Part shown: positions 54,150 to 63,703 of the stretch, piece by piece | Position numbering within the stretch: the first letter of the stretch is position 1 | Layout of the letters: each line of letters opens with the position of its first letter | Origin: CAIUPE01 sp046091665 | GTDB lineage: Bacteria; Pseudomonadota; Alphaproteobacteria; Rhizobiales; Beijerinckiaceae | DNA: 64,000 nt | Direction: 5' to 3' | Assembly: GCA_046091665.1 (NCBI GenBank) | Contig: JBJTCD010000121.1 | Coordinates: forward strand, 1-64,000 | The notes under the pieces: generated by a model | Told to the model about the DNA's origin: nothing | What the model saw: the letters and a program-made list of their open reading frames with translations, nothing else | Databases searched by the model: none | Translations under genes and position numbers: made by a program

Positions 54150-55880
54150 ATGAGCGATCGTGTTTTTGACAAGTCCAAATTGCCCAGCCGCTATGTGACG
54201 GAAGGTCCGGCGCGTGCACCGCACCGGTCATATTATTACGCGATGGGGTTAAGCCGTGCTGAGATGAGCCGCCCCTTTGTCGGTGTGGCCTCGTGCTGGA
54301 ATGAAGCGGCGCCTTGTAACAATACGCTCATGCATCAAGCCCAATTTGTGAAGCGTGGTGTGGACGCCGCCGGTGGCACGCCACGCGAATTCGTGACCAT
54401 CACTGTGACTGACGGCATCGCGATGGGACATCAAGGCATGAAGTCATCGCTTGTGTCGCGTGAAGTGATCGCCGACTCTGTTGAGCTCACAATGCGCGGC
54501 CATTCTTATGATGCGATTGTCGGCCTTGCGGGTTGTGACAAATCTTTGCCGGGCATGATGATGGCGATGGTACGATTGAATGTGCCATCAATTTTCATCT
54601 ATGGCGGATCGATTTTGCCAGGCACTTTCAAAGGCAAACCGGTAACAGTTCAAGATGTCTTCGAAGCGGTCGGCAAATATTCTGTCGGCGCAATGAATGA
54701 AGAAGATCTCTACGAACTCGAGTCCGTTGCGTGTCCGTCTTCAGGTGCCTGTGGTGCGCAATTCACCGCCAACACAATGGCCACCGTCTCGGAAGCAATC
54801 GGCCTTGCACTTCCTTATTCGGCGGGTGCGCCTGCACCTTATGAAATCCGTGAACAATTTTGCCGCACAGCCGGCGAAATGATCATGGATCTCATTGCTA
54901 AAAATATTCGTCCGCGTGACATCGTGACGAGAAAAGCGCTTGAGAATGCGGCGACGGTTGTGGCGGCTTCAGGCGGGTCAACAAATGCGGCACTTCATCT
55001 TCCTGCAATTGCCCATGAAGCAGGGATCGATTTCGATTTGTTCGATGTCGCCGAGATTTTCAAAAAGACGCCTTACATTGCCGATTTGAAACCAGGCGGA
55101 AAATATGTCGCGAAAGACATGTTTGAAGTGGGCGGCATTCCGCTTCTCATGAAGACGCTTCTTGATCATGGGTATCTGCATGGTGACTGCATGACGGTTA
55201 CCGGACGTACGATGGCCGAGAACATGGCGAGCGTGAAATGGAACCCGGATCAGGATGTCGTTTATGCGGCAAATAAGCCGTTAACGCCTACAGGCGGTGT
55301 TGTCGGTCTTAAGGGCAATCTCGCTCCTGAAGGCGCGATTGTGAAAGTCGCTGGCATGCCGGTTGAGAAACAAGTCTTCACCGGACCTGCACGCGTGTTC
55401 GATAATGAAGAAGCTTGCTTCGAAGCGGTAACAAAGCGCCAATACAAAGAAGGCGAAGTGCTCGTCATTTGTTATGAAGGACCGCGCGGTGGTCCGGGCA
55501 TGCGTGAAATGCTCGCAACAACTGCGGCGCTTTATGGGCAAGGCATGGGTGATAAAGTGGCGCTCATTACAGACGGGCGATTCTCTGGCGCAACGCGCGG
55601 CTTCTGCGTGGGCCATGTTGGCCCTGAAGCTGCGGTTGGTGGCCCGATCGCGCTTCTAAAAGATGGTGATGTAATTCATCTCGACGCCATCAAAGGAATT
55701 TTATCGGTCGATTTGTCAGATGATGAGTTGGCTCGCCGCAAAAAAGACTGGAAGTCGCGCGAACATGAATATGGATCGGGCGCGATTTGGAAATATGCGC
55801 AGACTGTTGGGTCTGCACGGGCCGGCGCGGTGACCCATCCGGGCGGCAAGGGTGAAAAATTCGTCTATGCGGATATTTGA
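54150..55880 (+). CDS. ilvD: Dihydroxy-acid dehydratase
   Basis: IlvD dehydrates dihydroxy acids in valine, isoleucine and leucine synthesis using an iron-sulfur cluster. Cluster cysteines are in ASCWNEAAPCN and VGLAGCDKSLPGMMMA, with a third in SVACPSSGACGAQFTAN, all within the first 200 residues. DGRFSGATRGFCVGHV near the C-terminus is the substrate motif. The 576-residue length is normal. The Sel1 gene begins inside its last codons. Confidence 0.96.
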   Translation: MSDRVFDKSKLPSRYVTEGPARAPHRSYYYAMGLSRAEMSRPFVGVASCWNEAAPCNNTLMHQAQFVKRGVDAAGGTPREFVTITVTDGIAMGHQGMKSSLVSREVIADSVELTMRGHSYDAIVGLAGCDKSLPGMMMAMVRLNVPSIFIYGGSILPGTFKGKPVTVQDVFEAVGKYSVGAMNEEDLYELESVACPSSGACGAQFTANTMATVSEAIGLALPYSAGAPAPYEIREQFCRTAGEMIMDLIAKNIRPRDIVTRKALENAATVVAASGGSTNAALHLPAIAHEAGIDFDLFDVAEIFKKTPYIADLKPGGKYVAKDMFEVGGIPLLMKTLLDHGYLHGDCMTVTGRTMAENMASVKWNPDQDVVYAANKPLTPTGGVVGLKGNLAPEGAIVKVAGMPVEKQVFTGPARVFDNEEACFEAVTKRQYKEGEVLVICYEGPRGGPGMREMLATTAALYGQGMGDKVALITDGRFSGATRGFCVGHVGPEAAVGGPIALLKDGDVIHLDAIKGILSVDLSDDELARRKKDWKSREHEYGSGAIWKYAQTVGSARAGAVTHPGGKGEKFVYADI

Positions 55881-56880
55881 GGCGATACGACCAGGTTTGA
55901 TGTTTGTCCTACCGGCGCTTTTTTTCGTCGGTGGGACATGCATCACAAAAGTATATGCGCTTGATCGTAGCTCTGGGCACTCGACGGTATCGATTCAAAA
56001 ATCAAATAATGATTCCGATGATGAGGGCGGTGGCTCATCCGTAAAGACGGCTAAGGCGTCCACGTCACCCAATTTGACATCTCCGGTTCAGAAAGAAGAC
56101 GAAGACCAAAGTGCATCAACTGAAACGGTTGAAGGGCCGCCAAGCACTGAGGATCTCACAAAAGCACCGCTTGAGGCGTTGAGCTCCGTCGTTGATGCCA
56201 CACGCAACGCGATCCGTTCCTATCTTGCGGGTAACAAAGACGAAGCCGTCAAATCACTTGAATATGCAGCGGATCAAGGTCATGCGCCCGCGCAATGGAA
56301 ATTGGCGCGGATGTATGCGGAAGGCGATGGCGTGCCGCGGGATGATCTGCGTGCGTTTGAAGCCTTCTCAAAAGTTTGTGACCGTCATGCCGACGAGGCA
56401 CCTGATTCACCGACTGCGCCTTTTGTGGCGAATGCTTTTGTGGCTTTGGGTTCCTATTATTTGAATGGCATCCCCAATAGTGCGGTGAAAGCCAATCCTT
56501 CACGCGCGAGAGAAATGTTCACCTATTCTGCGAGTTATTTCGGTGATGCGCAGGCGCAGCTCATTCTCGCGCGGCTTTATCTTGAAGGTGTCGGCGGTGC
56601 GAAAGATATGAAGCAAGCCATGCGTTGGCTTAATCTCTCCGCCGAAAAAGGCAATCGCATTGCGCAAGCGCAATTAGGCCAACTCTTGTTTTCGGGTGAA
56701 GCCGGAATGAAACAACGTGCGCGCGGCTTGATGTGGTTGAGTGTTGCGCGTCTTGGTGCCGATCCGCAGAAAGATGCGTGGATCATTGATGCGCATGAAG
56801 AAGCGTTGGAAAAAGCAAGCGAAGCGGATCGCTTTGCTGCCATTGCCTATGTCAGCCAACGCGAAAAACGCACAAAATAG
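55867..56880 (+). CDS. Sel1-like repeat protein, exported
   Basis: The 337-residue product starts with a probable signal peptide (FVLPALFFVGGTCITKVYA) and has a low-complexity Ser/Thr/Glu stretch at about 40-100, then Sel1/TPR-like repeats (AADQGHAPAQWKLARMYAEG and AQLILARLYLEGVGGAKD, GNRIAQAQLGQLLFSGEA). Such repeats bind other proteins; the partner is unknown. ATG 55867 lies in the ilvD end; GTG 55852 is also possible. It overlaps ilvD by 14 bases and is convergent with xth. Confidence 0.82.
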   Translation: MRIFEAIRPGLMFVLPALFFVGGTCITKVYALDRSSGHSTVSIQKSNNDSDDEGGGSSVKTAKASTSPNLTSPVQKEDEDQSASTETVEGPPSTEDLTKAPLEALSSVVDATRNAIRSYLAGNKDEAVKSLEYAADQGHAPAQWKLARMYAEGDGVPRDDLRAFEAFSKVCDRHADEAPDSPTAPFVANAFVALGSYYLNGIPNSAVKANPSRAREMFTYSASYFGDAQAQLILARLYLEGVGGAKDMKQAMRWLNLSAEKGNRIAQAQLGQLLFSGEAGMKQRARGLMWLSVARLGADPQKDAWIIDAHEEALEKASEADRFAAIAYVSQREKRTK

Positions 56881-56908
56881 TTCTTCGCGTCAAGTTCAAA
56901 GCGAAGTT

Positions 56909-57694
56909 TCAAAATTCTAGATCAATACGCACGGGCACATGATCGGACGGTTTTTCCCATCCGCGCAGATGAGCGTCAATTGCGGATGATTTCAATCCGT
57001 CGGTCGCCTGCGGTGACAACAAAAGATGATCAATGCGAATGCCGTTATTCTTTTGCCAGGCGCCCGCTTGATAATCCCAGAATGTATAGATTTGATCGGC
57101 ATCGCTTGTTGCGCGCACGGCATCGGTCAATCCAAGCGCTAAAAGCTCTTGCCATTTCGCGCGAGACTCTGGGCGATAAAGCGCATCATTCACCCATAGA
57201 TCAGGATGAGCGGCATCTTGTGGTTTCGGAATGATGTTGTAATCGCCCGCGATGACAAAACGCTCTTCGCTCTGAAGCCATGATTTTGCATGTGCAATGA
57301 GCGCTTCAAGAAAATCGAGCTTATATGAAAATTTCTCAGTGCCGAGCGGATTGCCATTCGGCGCATAGAGAGATGCTACGCGGATGGGTGTTTGTCCTTT
57401 GGGCACAATGAGCGCTTCGATGTAACGAGATTGCGGCTCGCCCGGTTGATGCGGCAACCCGCGCTGACACTCTTCAATCTTATGTTTTGACAATATGGCC
57501 ACACCGTTGAATGTCTTCTGCCCGAGCGTTTCGACATGATAACCGAGCGATTCGATCTCAAGCTGCGGAAATGCGTCATCAAGACATTTCAATTCCTGTA
57601 GACAGACGACATCGGGCGCAGCTTCTTTGAGCCATGCTGTCAAATGCTCGATCCTTTGGCGAACCGAATTGACGTTCCAAGTGGCGATACGCAT
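56909..57694 (-). CDS. xth: Exodeoxyribonuclease III
   Basis: The enzyme cleaves DNA at abasic sites and removes 3' blocks in base-excision repair, downstream of glycosylases such as the one at 3.8 kb. The 261-residue protein starts MRIATWNVNSVRQRIEHL, has LQELKC with the catalytic glutamate, VIAGDYNIIPKPQDAAHPD, and ends with SDHVPVRIDLEF. It is convergent with the Sel1 gene; a CTTCGC/GCGAAG hairpin (56883-56906) sits in the gap. Confidence 0.96.
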   Translation of the reverse strand: MRIATWNVNSVRQRIEHLTAWLKEAAPDVVCLQELKCLDDAFPQLEIESLGYHVETLGQKTFNGVAILSKHKIEECQRGLPHQPGEPQSRYIEALIVPKGQTPIRVASLYAPNGNPLGTEKFSYKLDFLEALIAHAKSWLQSEERFVIAGDYNIIPKPQDAAHPDLWVNDALYRPESRAKWQELLALGLTDAVRATSDADQIYTFWDYQAGAWQKNNGIRIDHLLLSPQATDGLKSSAIDAHLRGWEKPSDHVPVRIDLEF

Positions 57695-57872
57695 GGCAAA
57701 TTCCGGAAGTTAGGGATTCGGGAGCGGCAAGATTACGGGAGACGTCGGGGGCTGACCAGTGCGGGGCGCACTTTCGGGTCGCGATGGACAACTTGACTCT
57801 TCCCGCATCGTGGCTCACGAGCGCGCGGCATAAGAAGCGCTTCATCCGTGAACGCGGCAGGAGACCTTAATC

Positions 57873-58820
57873 ATGACGGTGGCATTCACATTTCCGGGGC
57901 AGGGCAGCCAAGCGGTGGGTATGGGCAAGGGATTTGCCGATAATTTTGCCGCCGCGCGTGCCGTTTTTGCCGAAGTGGATGATGCCTTGTCTCAAAAACT
58001 CTCCACGCTGATGTTCGAAGGGCCTGAGGATCAGCTGACACTTACGGCGAATGCCCAACCCGCATTAATGGCTGTGAGCCTTGCAATTCTGCGCGTTCTT
58101 GAGGCGGAAGCAGGGATCACGCCTGCTAAAAATGCGCGTTTCGTCGCGGGGCACTCGCTCGGCGAATATTCAGCGCTTGCGGCGGCCGGGAGCCTCTCGA
58201 TTGCAGATACGGCGCGGCTTTTGCGGATCCGTGGTAATGCGATGCAAGCGGCGGTGGCGCCGGGCGTTGGCGCGATGGCGGCTCTGCTGGGTCTCGATTT
58301 TGATGCTGCCGCTGCGGTGGCTCAAGAAGCGGCGCAAGGTGAAATCTGCCAAGCGGCCAACGACAATGGTGGTGGTCAGGTTGTTGTTTCAGGCAGCAAA
58401 GCGGCTGTTGAACGCGCGGTTGAGCTTGCCAAGACCAAGGGCGCAAAACGTGCGGTGATGCTTTCGGTATCCGCGCCCTTCCACTGCGCTTTGATGCAGC
58501 CGGCTGCGGATGCGATGGCGGATGCGCTTGCCAAAGTGACAATTAAATCTCCTATGGTTCCCTTGGTAGGGAATGTGACGGCCTCCGCGGGTTCCGATCC
58601 TGAAGCGATCCGCCGCAATCTCGTAACTCAAGTTACAGGCACCGTGCGCTGGCGCGAAAGCATTGCTTATATGGCCGCGCAAGGGATCACAAAATTTGTC
58701 GAGATCGGGTCGGGCAAAGTGTTAACCGGACTTGTGAAAAGAATAGCGGCTGAGGCCGAGGGTGTGTCTGTTTCACAACCCGATGATGTTGCGACTTTAC
58801 GTGCGCAGCTCGGTGTTTGA
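57873..58820 (+). CDS. fabD: Malonyl-CoA-ACP transacylase
   Basis: FabD loads malonyl units onto ACP. The nucleophile serine is in VAGHSLGEYSALAAAG, with FTFPGQGSQAVGMGKG at the start and the histidine in APFHCALMQPAAD. The 315-residue length is normal. It begins the fab cluster, with fabG 23 bases downstream. Confidence 0.97.
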   Translation: MTVAFTFPGQGSQAVGMGKGFADNFAAARAVFAEVDDALSQKLSTLMFEGPEDQLTLTANAQPALMAVSLAILRVLEAEAGITPAKNARFVAGHSLGEYSALAAAGSLSIADTARLLRIRGNAMQAAVAPGVGAMAALLGLDFDAAAAVAQEAAQGEICQAANDNGGGQVVVSGSKAAVERAVELAKTKGAKRAVMLSVSAPFHCALMQPAADAMADALAKVTIKSPMVPLVGNVTASAGSDPEAIRRNLVTQVTGTVRWRESIAYMAAQGITKFVEIGSGKVLTGLVKRIAAEAEGVSVSQPDDVATLRAQLGV

Positions 58821-58843
58821 GTTTTCGTTCAGGAGTATCTTCC

Positions 58844-59581
58844 ATGTTTGATTTGACGGGCCAGTCGGCTCTTGTGACCGGCGCGACGGGGGGAATTGGC
58901 GGAGCGATTGCACGGGCTCTTCATGCACAAGGAGCAACGGTGGCAATATCTGGTACGCGTCGCGAAGCGCTTGAAGCATTGGCTTCTGAGTTGGGCGCGC
59001 GTGTTCATATTTGTCCGGCAAATTTGTCGGACACGGCTTCGGTTGAAGCGCTTGTGCCTTCCGCTGAAGAAGCGATGGGGGGGCTTGATATCCTCGTCAA
59101 CAATGCGGGCATCACACGCGACAATCTTTTCATCCGCATGAAGGATGAAGAATGGTCCGATGTGATGCGCGTCAATCTCGACTCTGTCTTTCGGTTGAGC
59201 CGTGCTGCTGCCAAAACAATGATGCGCAAACGCTATGGCCGCATCATATCGATTACGTCTGTTGTTGGCACGACTGGCAATCCCGGACAGGGCAATTATG
59301 CCGCCGCGAAAGCTGCGATTGTTGGCATGTCAAAAGCACTTGCGGCGGAAGTGGCGAGCCGAAATATCACGGTCAATTGTGTGGCGCCCGGCTTTATCGC
59401 CACCCCCATGACCGATGTTCTCAATGAGAAACAACGTGAGTCGGTGATGCAGAAAGTCCCGATGGGTCGCCTGGGCGAGCCTGGGGAAATTGCCGCCGCG
59501 ACGCTTTATCTGGCGAGCCGTGAAGCCGCCTATGTGACCGGCCAGACGCTTCATGTGAATGGCGGAATGGCAATGATCTGA
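58844..59581 (+). CDS. fabG: 3-oxoacyl-[ACP] reductase FabG
   Basis: FabG reduces 3-ketoacyl-ACP with NADPH. It has GATGGIGGAIARAL for cofactor, SITSVVGTTGNPGQGNYAAA with the YAAAK active pair, and ends with VTGQTLHVNGGMAMI. At 245 residues it is the normal size. ATG 58844 has AGGAG eight bases upstream. Confidence 0.96.
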   Translation: MFDLTGQSALVTGATGGIGGAIARALHAQGATVAISGTRREALEALASELGARVHICPANLSDTASVEALVPSAEEAMGGLDILVNNAGITRDNLFIRMKDEEWSDVMRVNLDSVFRLSRAAAKTMMRKRYGRIISITSVVGTTGNPGQGNYAAAKAAIVGMSKALAAEVASRNITVNCVAPGFIATPMTDVLNEKQRESVMQKVPMGRLGEPGEIAAATLYLASREAAYVTGQTLHVNGGMAMI

Positions 59582-59681
59582 ATGGGTTACACCCATATTC
59601 TCGCCAAAAATTTGAATAAAAGGCGTATCTCGCCTTCAGCAATGGAGTGTGGTAAACCTTGCCGAGTTCGGCCGCAGGGGC

Positions 59682-59710
59682 TTGACGTCGCGTTGATGGC
59701 GTCGTTTGAA
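59682..59710 (+). promoter_or_regulatory. Weak candidate promoter before acpP
   Basis: TTGACG (59682-59687) is an excellent -35 match (5/6); TTTGAA, 17 bases on, is a poor -10 (3/6). It lies in the 276-base gap before acpP, where a strong promoter is expected. Confidence 0.3.
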
Positions 59711-59857
59711 CGCTCCGAGGTTCAGGTTTCCTCCGGTTTTGCCTGCGGCCTTGGTTGTGATCGGCTGCAACGGCCGGTTGTTTGAGGGAAACCGTGTCGG
59801 CGTTTGTGAAGAAGTAAAAGCGTCGTCGCAACAGGAAGACAGTGAGGACATAAGGAC

Positions 59858-60094
59858 ATGAGCGATATCGCAGCCCGCGTGAAGAAGATTGTCATCGAGC
59901 ATCTCGGTGTTGACGCCGACAAGGTCGTTGAGAGCGCCAATTTCATCGATGATCTCGGTGCCGACAGCCTCGACACGGTCGAGCTCGTGATGGCGTTCGA
60001 AGAAGAATTCAGCGTCGAAATCCCCGATGATGCGGCCGAGACGATCCGCACTGTGGGTGACGCGGTGGCCTTCATTACGAAGAAGTCCGCCTAA
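59858..60094 (+). CDS. acpP: Acyl carrier protein
   Basis: ACP of 78 residues carries growing fatty chains. The 4'-phosphopantetheine serine is in GADSLDTVELVMAFEEEF, and the protein is strongly acidic. It starts with ATG 59858 behind AAGGA. The wide gap upstream suggests its own promoter; fabF follows. Confidence 0.98.
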   Translation: MSDIAARVKKIVIEHLGVDADKVVESANFIDDLGADSLDTVELVMAFEEEFSVEIPDDAAETIRTVGDAVAFITKKSA

Positions 60095-60143
60095 TCCCCA
60101 TTGGGGAAGTTGATCGTGGATGTCAGAGCGGGGAGTTGAGGCC

Positions 60144-61409
60144 ATGCGGCGTGTCGTCGTAACGGGGATCGGCATGGTGTCGCCGCTTGGCGGTTCCGCG
60201 GAATCCTCTTGGTCAAATTTGCTTGCGAGCGAAAGCGGCGCGGTGAATGTCACCCGCTGTGACGTCTCCGATTTGGCCTCGCAAATTGCGTGTGAAGTGC
60301 CGCGCGGTGATGGATCGGGCGGCACCTTTAATGCCAATGACTGGATGGATCCCAAAGATCAGCGCAAAGCAGATGAGTTTATCGTTTTCGGCATGGCGGC
60401 AGCGACACAAGCACTGGCAGACGCGAAATGGGCACCGTCAACCGATGAAGAAAAACATCGCACCGGTGTTATGGTCGGCTCCGGTATTGGTGGCATCGGA
60501 ACGATCTATGAAACATCTGTGACCTTGTTCGAAAAAGGTCCGCGGCGCGTTTCGCCTTTCTTTATCCCCAGCGCGATCATCAATCTGGCCTCAGGATGGA
60601 TTTCCATTCGCCATGGCTTGAAGGGCCCCAATCATTCGGTTGTCACGGCCTGTTCAACCGGCGCGCATGCGATTGGTGATGCGTCGCGCCTCATCATGCT
60701 TGGTGACGCGGATGTGATGGTGGCCGGCGGTGCGGAATCGCCGATCAATCGTATTTCGCTTGCGGGCTTTGCAGCTTGCCGTGCGTTGTCGACGAATTTC
60801 AATAATGATCCGAAACGTGCATCACGGCCTTATGACAAGGATCGTGATGGGTTCGTGATGGGTGAGGGCTCAGGCGTTGTTGTGCTTGAAGAACTCGAAC
60901 ACGCGAAGGCACGCGGTGCGAAAATTTATGCCGAGATCGTCGGCTATGGCATGTCGGGTGATGCGTATCATATCACATCACCGGCTGAAGATGGTGATGG
61001 TGCTTATCGTTGCATGTCCGCCGCGTTGAAGCGCGCTGGACTTCAGGCGTCCGACATCGATTACATCAATGCGCATGGCACATCGACGCCCCTTGGTGAT
61101 GAAATCGAATTGCGCGCGGTTGAGCGGTTGCTTGGCAATGACACGACGAAAACGTCGATGTCTTCAACAAAATCAGCCACAGGTCATTTGCTTGGGGCGG
61201 CGGGTGCGATTGAAGCGATCTTCTCCATTCTCGCGATCCGCGATCAAAAAGTGCCGCCTACACTCAATCTCGATAATCCATCAGTTGAGACCGCGATTGA
61301 TCTTGTGCCACACAAAGCAAAATCACGTAAGGTGGATGCGGTTTTATCCAATTCATTCGGCTTCGGGGGTACAAACGCCTCGCTCGTTTTCAAACGATAC
61401 GAGCCGTAA
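60144..61409 (+). CDS. fabF: 3-oxoacyl-[ACP] synthase II (FabF)
   Basis: FabF elongates acyl-ACP. The catalytic triad is visible: cysteine in VVTACSTGAHAIG, histidine in NAHGTSTPLGDEIE and histidine in KSATGHLLGAAGA. The 421-residue protein begins MRRVVVTGIGMVSPLG. ATG 60144 is preferred to the upstream ATG at 60120. Confidence 0.97.
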   Translation: MRRVVVTGIGMVSPLGGSAESSWSNLLASESGAVNVTRCDVSDLASQIACEVPRGDGSGGTFNANDWMDPKDQRKADEFIVFGMAAATQALADAKWAPSTDEEKHRTGVMVGSGIGGIGTIYETSVTLFEKGPRRVSPFFIPSAIINLASGWISIRHGLKGPNHSVVTACSTGAHAIGDASRLIMLGDADVMVAGGAESPINRISLAGFAACRALSTNFNNDPKRASRPYDKDRDGFVMGEGSGVVVLEELEHAKARGAKIYAEIVGYGMSGDAYHITSPAEDGDGAYRCMSAALKRAGLQASDIDYINAHGTSTPLGDEIELRAVERLLGNDTTKTSMSSTKSATGHLLGAAGAIEAIFSILAIRDQKVPPTLNLDNPSVETAIDLVPHKAKSRKVDAVLSNSFGFGGTNASLVFKRYEP

Positions 61410-61473
61410 GCCCCATGGTCGCCGCAATTTCGGTATTCAAGCTTTGAAGGCCGCGTTGGGGTTTTAGAAACGG

Positions 61474-62997
61474 ATGACCGAAGACAAACCGATAGTCGGA
61501 AATGAGAAGACGGACGCGGAACAAAAATCCGCGTCGGCGACCGATATCGCTCCGGTCAGCGCGCAAACCGAGAGCGTTACAGATATTCAAACTGATGTGT
61601 CGCATCTGATCGGCAAAGATGAAACATCGAGCGAACGCGTTCCGAGCGAAGCGAAAGACGACGGGCCTTCATTAGCCGTTTCGGTGGACGATGCGGCTCG
61701 AACGAAGTCGCGCGGATTTATGCGCCGGATGATGGTGCGAAGTCCCGCAGCCGCCATTCATCCCGAAACCGTTCCCGAGCCGCCACAACATATAACGCCT
61801 GAAAGAAAAGAAAGACCGCTTACAAATTTCTTGAGCGGGCTTTTGTCTTTCATCGCGATTGTGGCCGCTTGTCTTGCCGGCCTCTTTCTCTTGGCTGAGC
61901 GTCAGATTTATACCCCAGGTCCGCTTGATAATGATAAAGTCGTTCTCGTTCGCGGAAGCACTGCGGAAGTGATTGATCGGTTGGAACGCGAAGGCGTGAT
62001 TGATAAAGCGTTTTTGCTCACGCTTTATTGGCAGCTCACCGGTCGCGCGTCACAAATCAAAGGTGGCGAATATCAATTCAAAAAAGAAGCGAGCCTTGAT
62101 CATGTGACGAAGACTTTGATCGAGGGCAAGACCATCAAACATTCGCTGACCATTGCCGAAGGCAAAACATCTCAAGAAATTGTTGGGCTTCTGCTCGCTG
62201 ATACAAATCTAGCGGGTGAAATCAAAGATATTCCGCGCGAAGGAACGCTGCTGCCGGAAACTTATAAATTCGATTATGGCATGTCACGTGCGAAGCTCAT
62301 TGAGCATATGACGCAAGAACAAATGAAGCTTGTGCGTGAGATCTGGGCGAAGCGTGATCCAGATTTGCCGATTGCAAGCCCACAAGATCTCGTGATCCTT
62401 GCTTCGATCGTCGAAAAGGAAACAGGCAAAGCCGATGAACGGCCGCGTGTTGCCGGCGTCTTTGTGAATCGGCTCTTGAAAAAAATGCGACTGGAATCCG
62501 ATCCCACCGTTGTTTACGGATTGGTTGGCGGGAAGGGCACTTTGGGACGCGGGTTGACCAAGGCGGAGCTTGATCAACCGACACCCTACAATACGTATAC
62601 ATTACCCGGATTGCCGGCAGGACCGATCACAAATCCAGGACGTGCGGCGCTTGAAGCTGTGGCCAATCCCTCGCGCACAAAGGAACTCTTCTTTGTTGCT
62701 GATGGAACGGGCGGTCACGTTTTTGCCGAAACCTATGAGCAGCATTTGAAGAATGTTGCGAAGTGGCGACAGATTGAAGGGCAAAAAATCGATACAGCAC
62801 CGGTTGTGACAGCACCGGCAGCGAATAACACAACAAACACTACACCGAAGACGACGACGGCGAGCGAAACACAGCCACAGTCGCAAATGCCAACAACGGC
62901 GAAGACCACGACCCCGACCAAGGCGCCGGCAAAGCCACTCAAGAAAAAGGCTGTCAATCCCGAGACAGGAGCTGAGACAGCGCCAGCCCCCGATTAA
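61474..62997 (+). CDS. mltG: Endolytic murein transglycosylase MltG
   Basis: MltG cuts nascent peptidoglycan strands and ends their growth. It has a long cytoplasmic N-terminus (about 1-120), one membrane helix (FLSGLLSFIAIVAACLAGLF), and the YceG domain with catalytic glutamate in ASIVEKETGKADERPRVAGV and LESDPTVVYGL. Beyond the domain is a tail of about 70 residues rich in Thr, Ala and Pro (TPTKAPAKPLKKK). The total of 507 residues is longer than E. coli MltG because of both ends. fabF precedes it by 64 bases. Confidence 0.95.
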   Translation: MTEDKPIVGNEKTDAEQKSASATDIAPVSAQTESVTDIQTDVSHLIGKDETSSERVPSEAKDDGPSLAVSVDDAARTKSRGFMRRMMVRSPAAAIHPETVPEPPQHITPERKERPLTNFLSGLLSFIAIVAACLAGLFLLAERQIYTPGPLDNDKVVLVRGSTAEVIDRLEREGVIDKAFLLTLYWQLTGRASQIKGGEYQFKKEASLDHVTKTLIEGKTIKHSLTIAEGKTSQEIVGLLLADTNLAGEIKDIPREGTLLPETYKFDYGMSRAKLIEHMTQEQMKLVREIWAKRDPDLPIASPQDLVILASIVEKETGKADERPRVAGVFVNRLLKKMRLESDPTVVYGLVGGKGTLGRGLTKAELDQPTPYNTYTLPGLPAGPITNPGRAALEAVANPSRTKELFFVADGTGGHVFAETYEQHLKNVAKWRQIEGQKIDTAPVVTAPAANNTTNTTPKTTTASETQPQSQMPTTAKTTTPTKAPAKPLKKKAVNPETGAETAPAPD

Positions 62998-63055
62998 GTT
63001 TGGTCGTGCCTGATCTAGCCTTGTTAGTGTTTTTTGATTGAGGAGTACCGCATCA

Positions 63056-63703
63056 ATGATTGCCCATTTTGTGAATGAGCAGATTGCACGCCGCGGTTTG
63101 ATGTTTGTACTCTCCTCGCCTTCAGGTGCTGGTAAAACGACGCTGACCCGCCTCTTGCGTGAACAAGAGCCAAGTCTCACTTTGTCGGTCTCGGTCACAA
63201 CACGTGCGCGTCGTCCGAGTGAAGTCGATGGCGTTCATTATCATTTTATCAGCGAAGCCGAATTTTTTGCGATGCGTGAGCGTGGCGCGTTACTCGAGTC
63301 CGCGCATGTACATGGCAATCATTATGGGTCCCCCCGTGATCGTGTTGAGCAGGCGTTAAGCGAAGGAAAGGACGTTCTTTTCGACATTGATTATCAAGGC
63401 GCGCAGCAATTAACCGCCAGTTCGCCTGACGATGTTGTCAGCATCTTTATTCTCCCACCATCAATGCAAGAATTACGCGCGAGACTTGAAAGACGTGCTG
63501 AGGACTCGGCGGACGTTATCGAAAGACGCTTGGCGGCGGCGCGCAAAGAAATCAATCGCTGGCGTGATTACCGTTATGTGTTGGTCAATGATGATTTGGA
63601 CAAGACCTTTTCGCAACTTCGTATGATTCTTGCCGCTGAAAGATTAAAGCGCGAGCGGCAAACCGGCCTTGAAGCATTCATTGATTTATTGGTTGATCAA
63701 TGA
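63056..63703 (+). CDS. gmk: Guanylate kinase
   Basis: Gmk converts GMP to GDP, completing the guanine route begun by guaB and guaA. The P-loop is LSSPSGAGKTTLTRLL; the GMP-binding region has SVTTRARRPSEVDGVHYHF; and VLFDIDYQGAQQL is typical. At 215 residues it is normal. ATG 63056 has GAGGAG nine bases upstream. The last seven bases overlap the convergent rsmA gene. Confidence 0.97.
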   Translation: MIAHFVNEQIARRGLMFVLSSPSGAGKTTLTRLLREQEPSLTLSVSVTTRARRPSEVDGVHYHFISEAEFFAMRERGALLESAHVHGNHYGSPRDRVEQALSEGKDVLFDIDYQGAQQLTASSPDDVVSIFILPPSMQELRARLERRAEDSADVIERRLAAARKEINRWRDYRYVLVNDDLDKTFSQLRMILAAERLKRERQTGLEAFIDLLVDQ

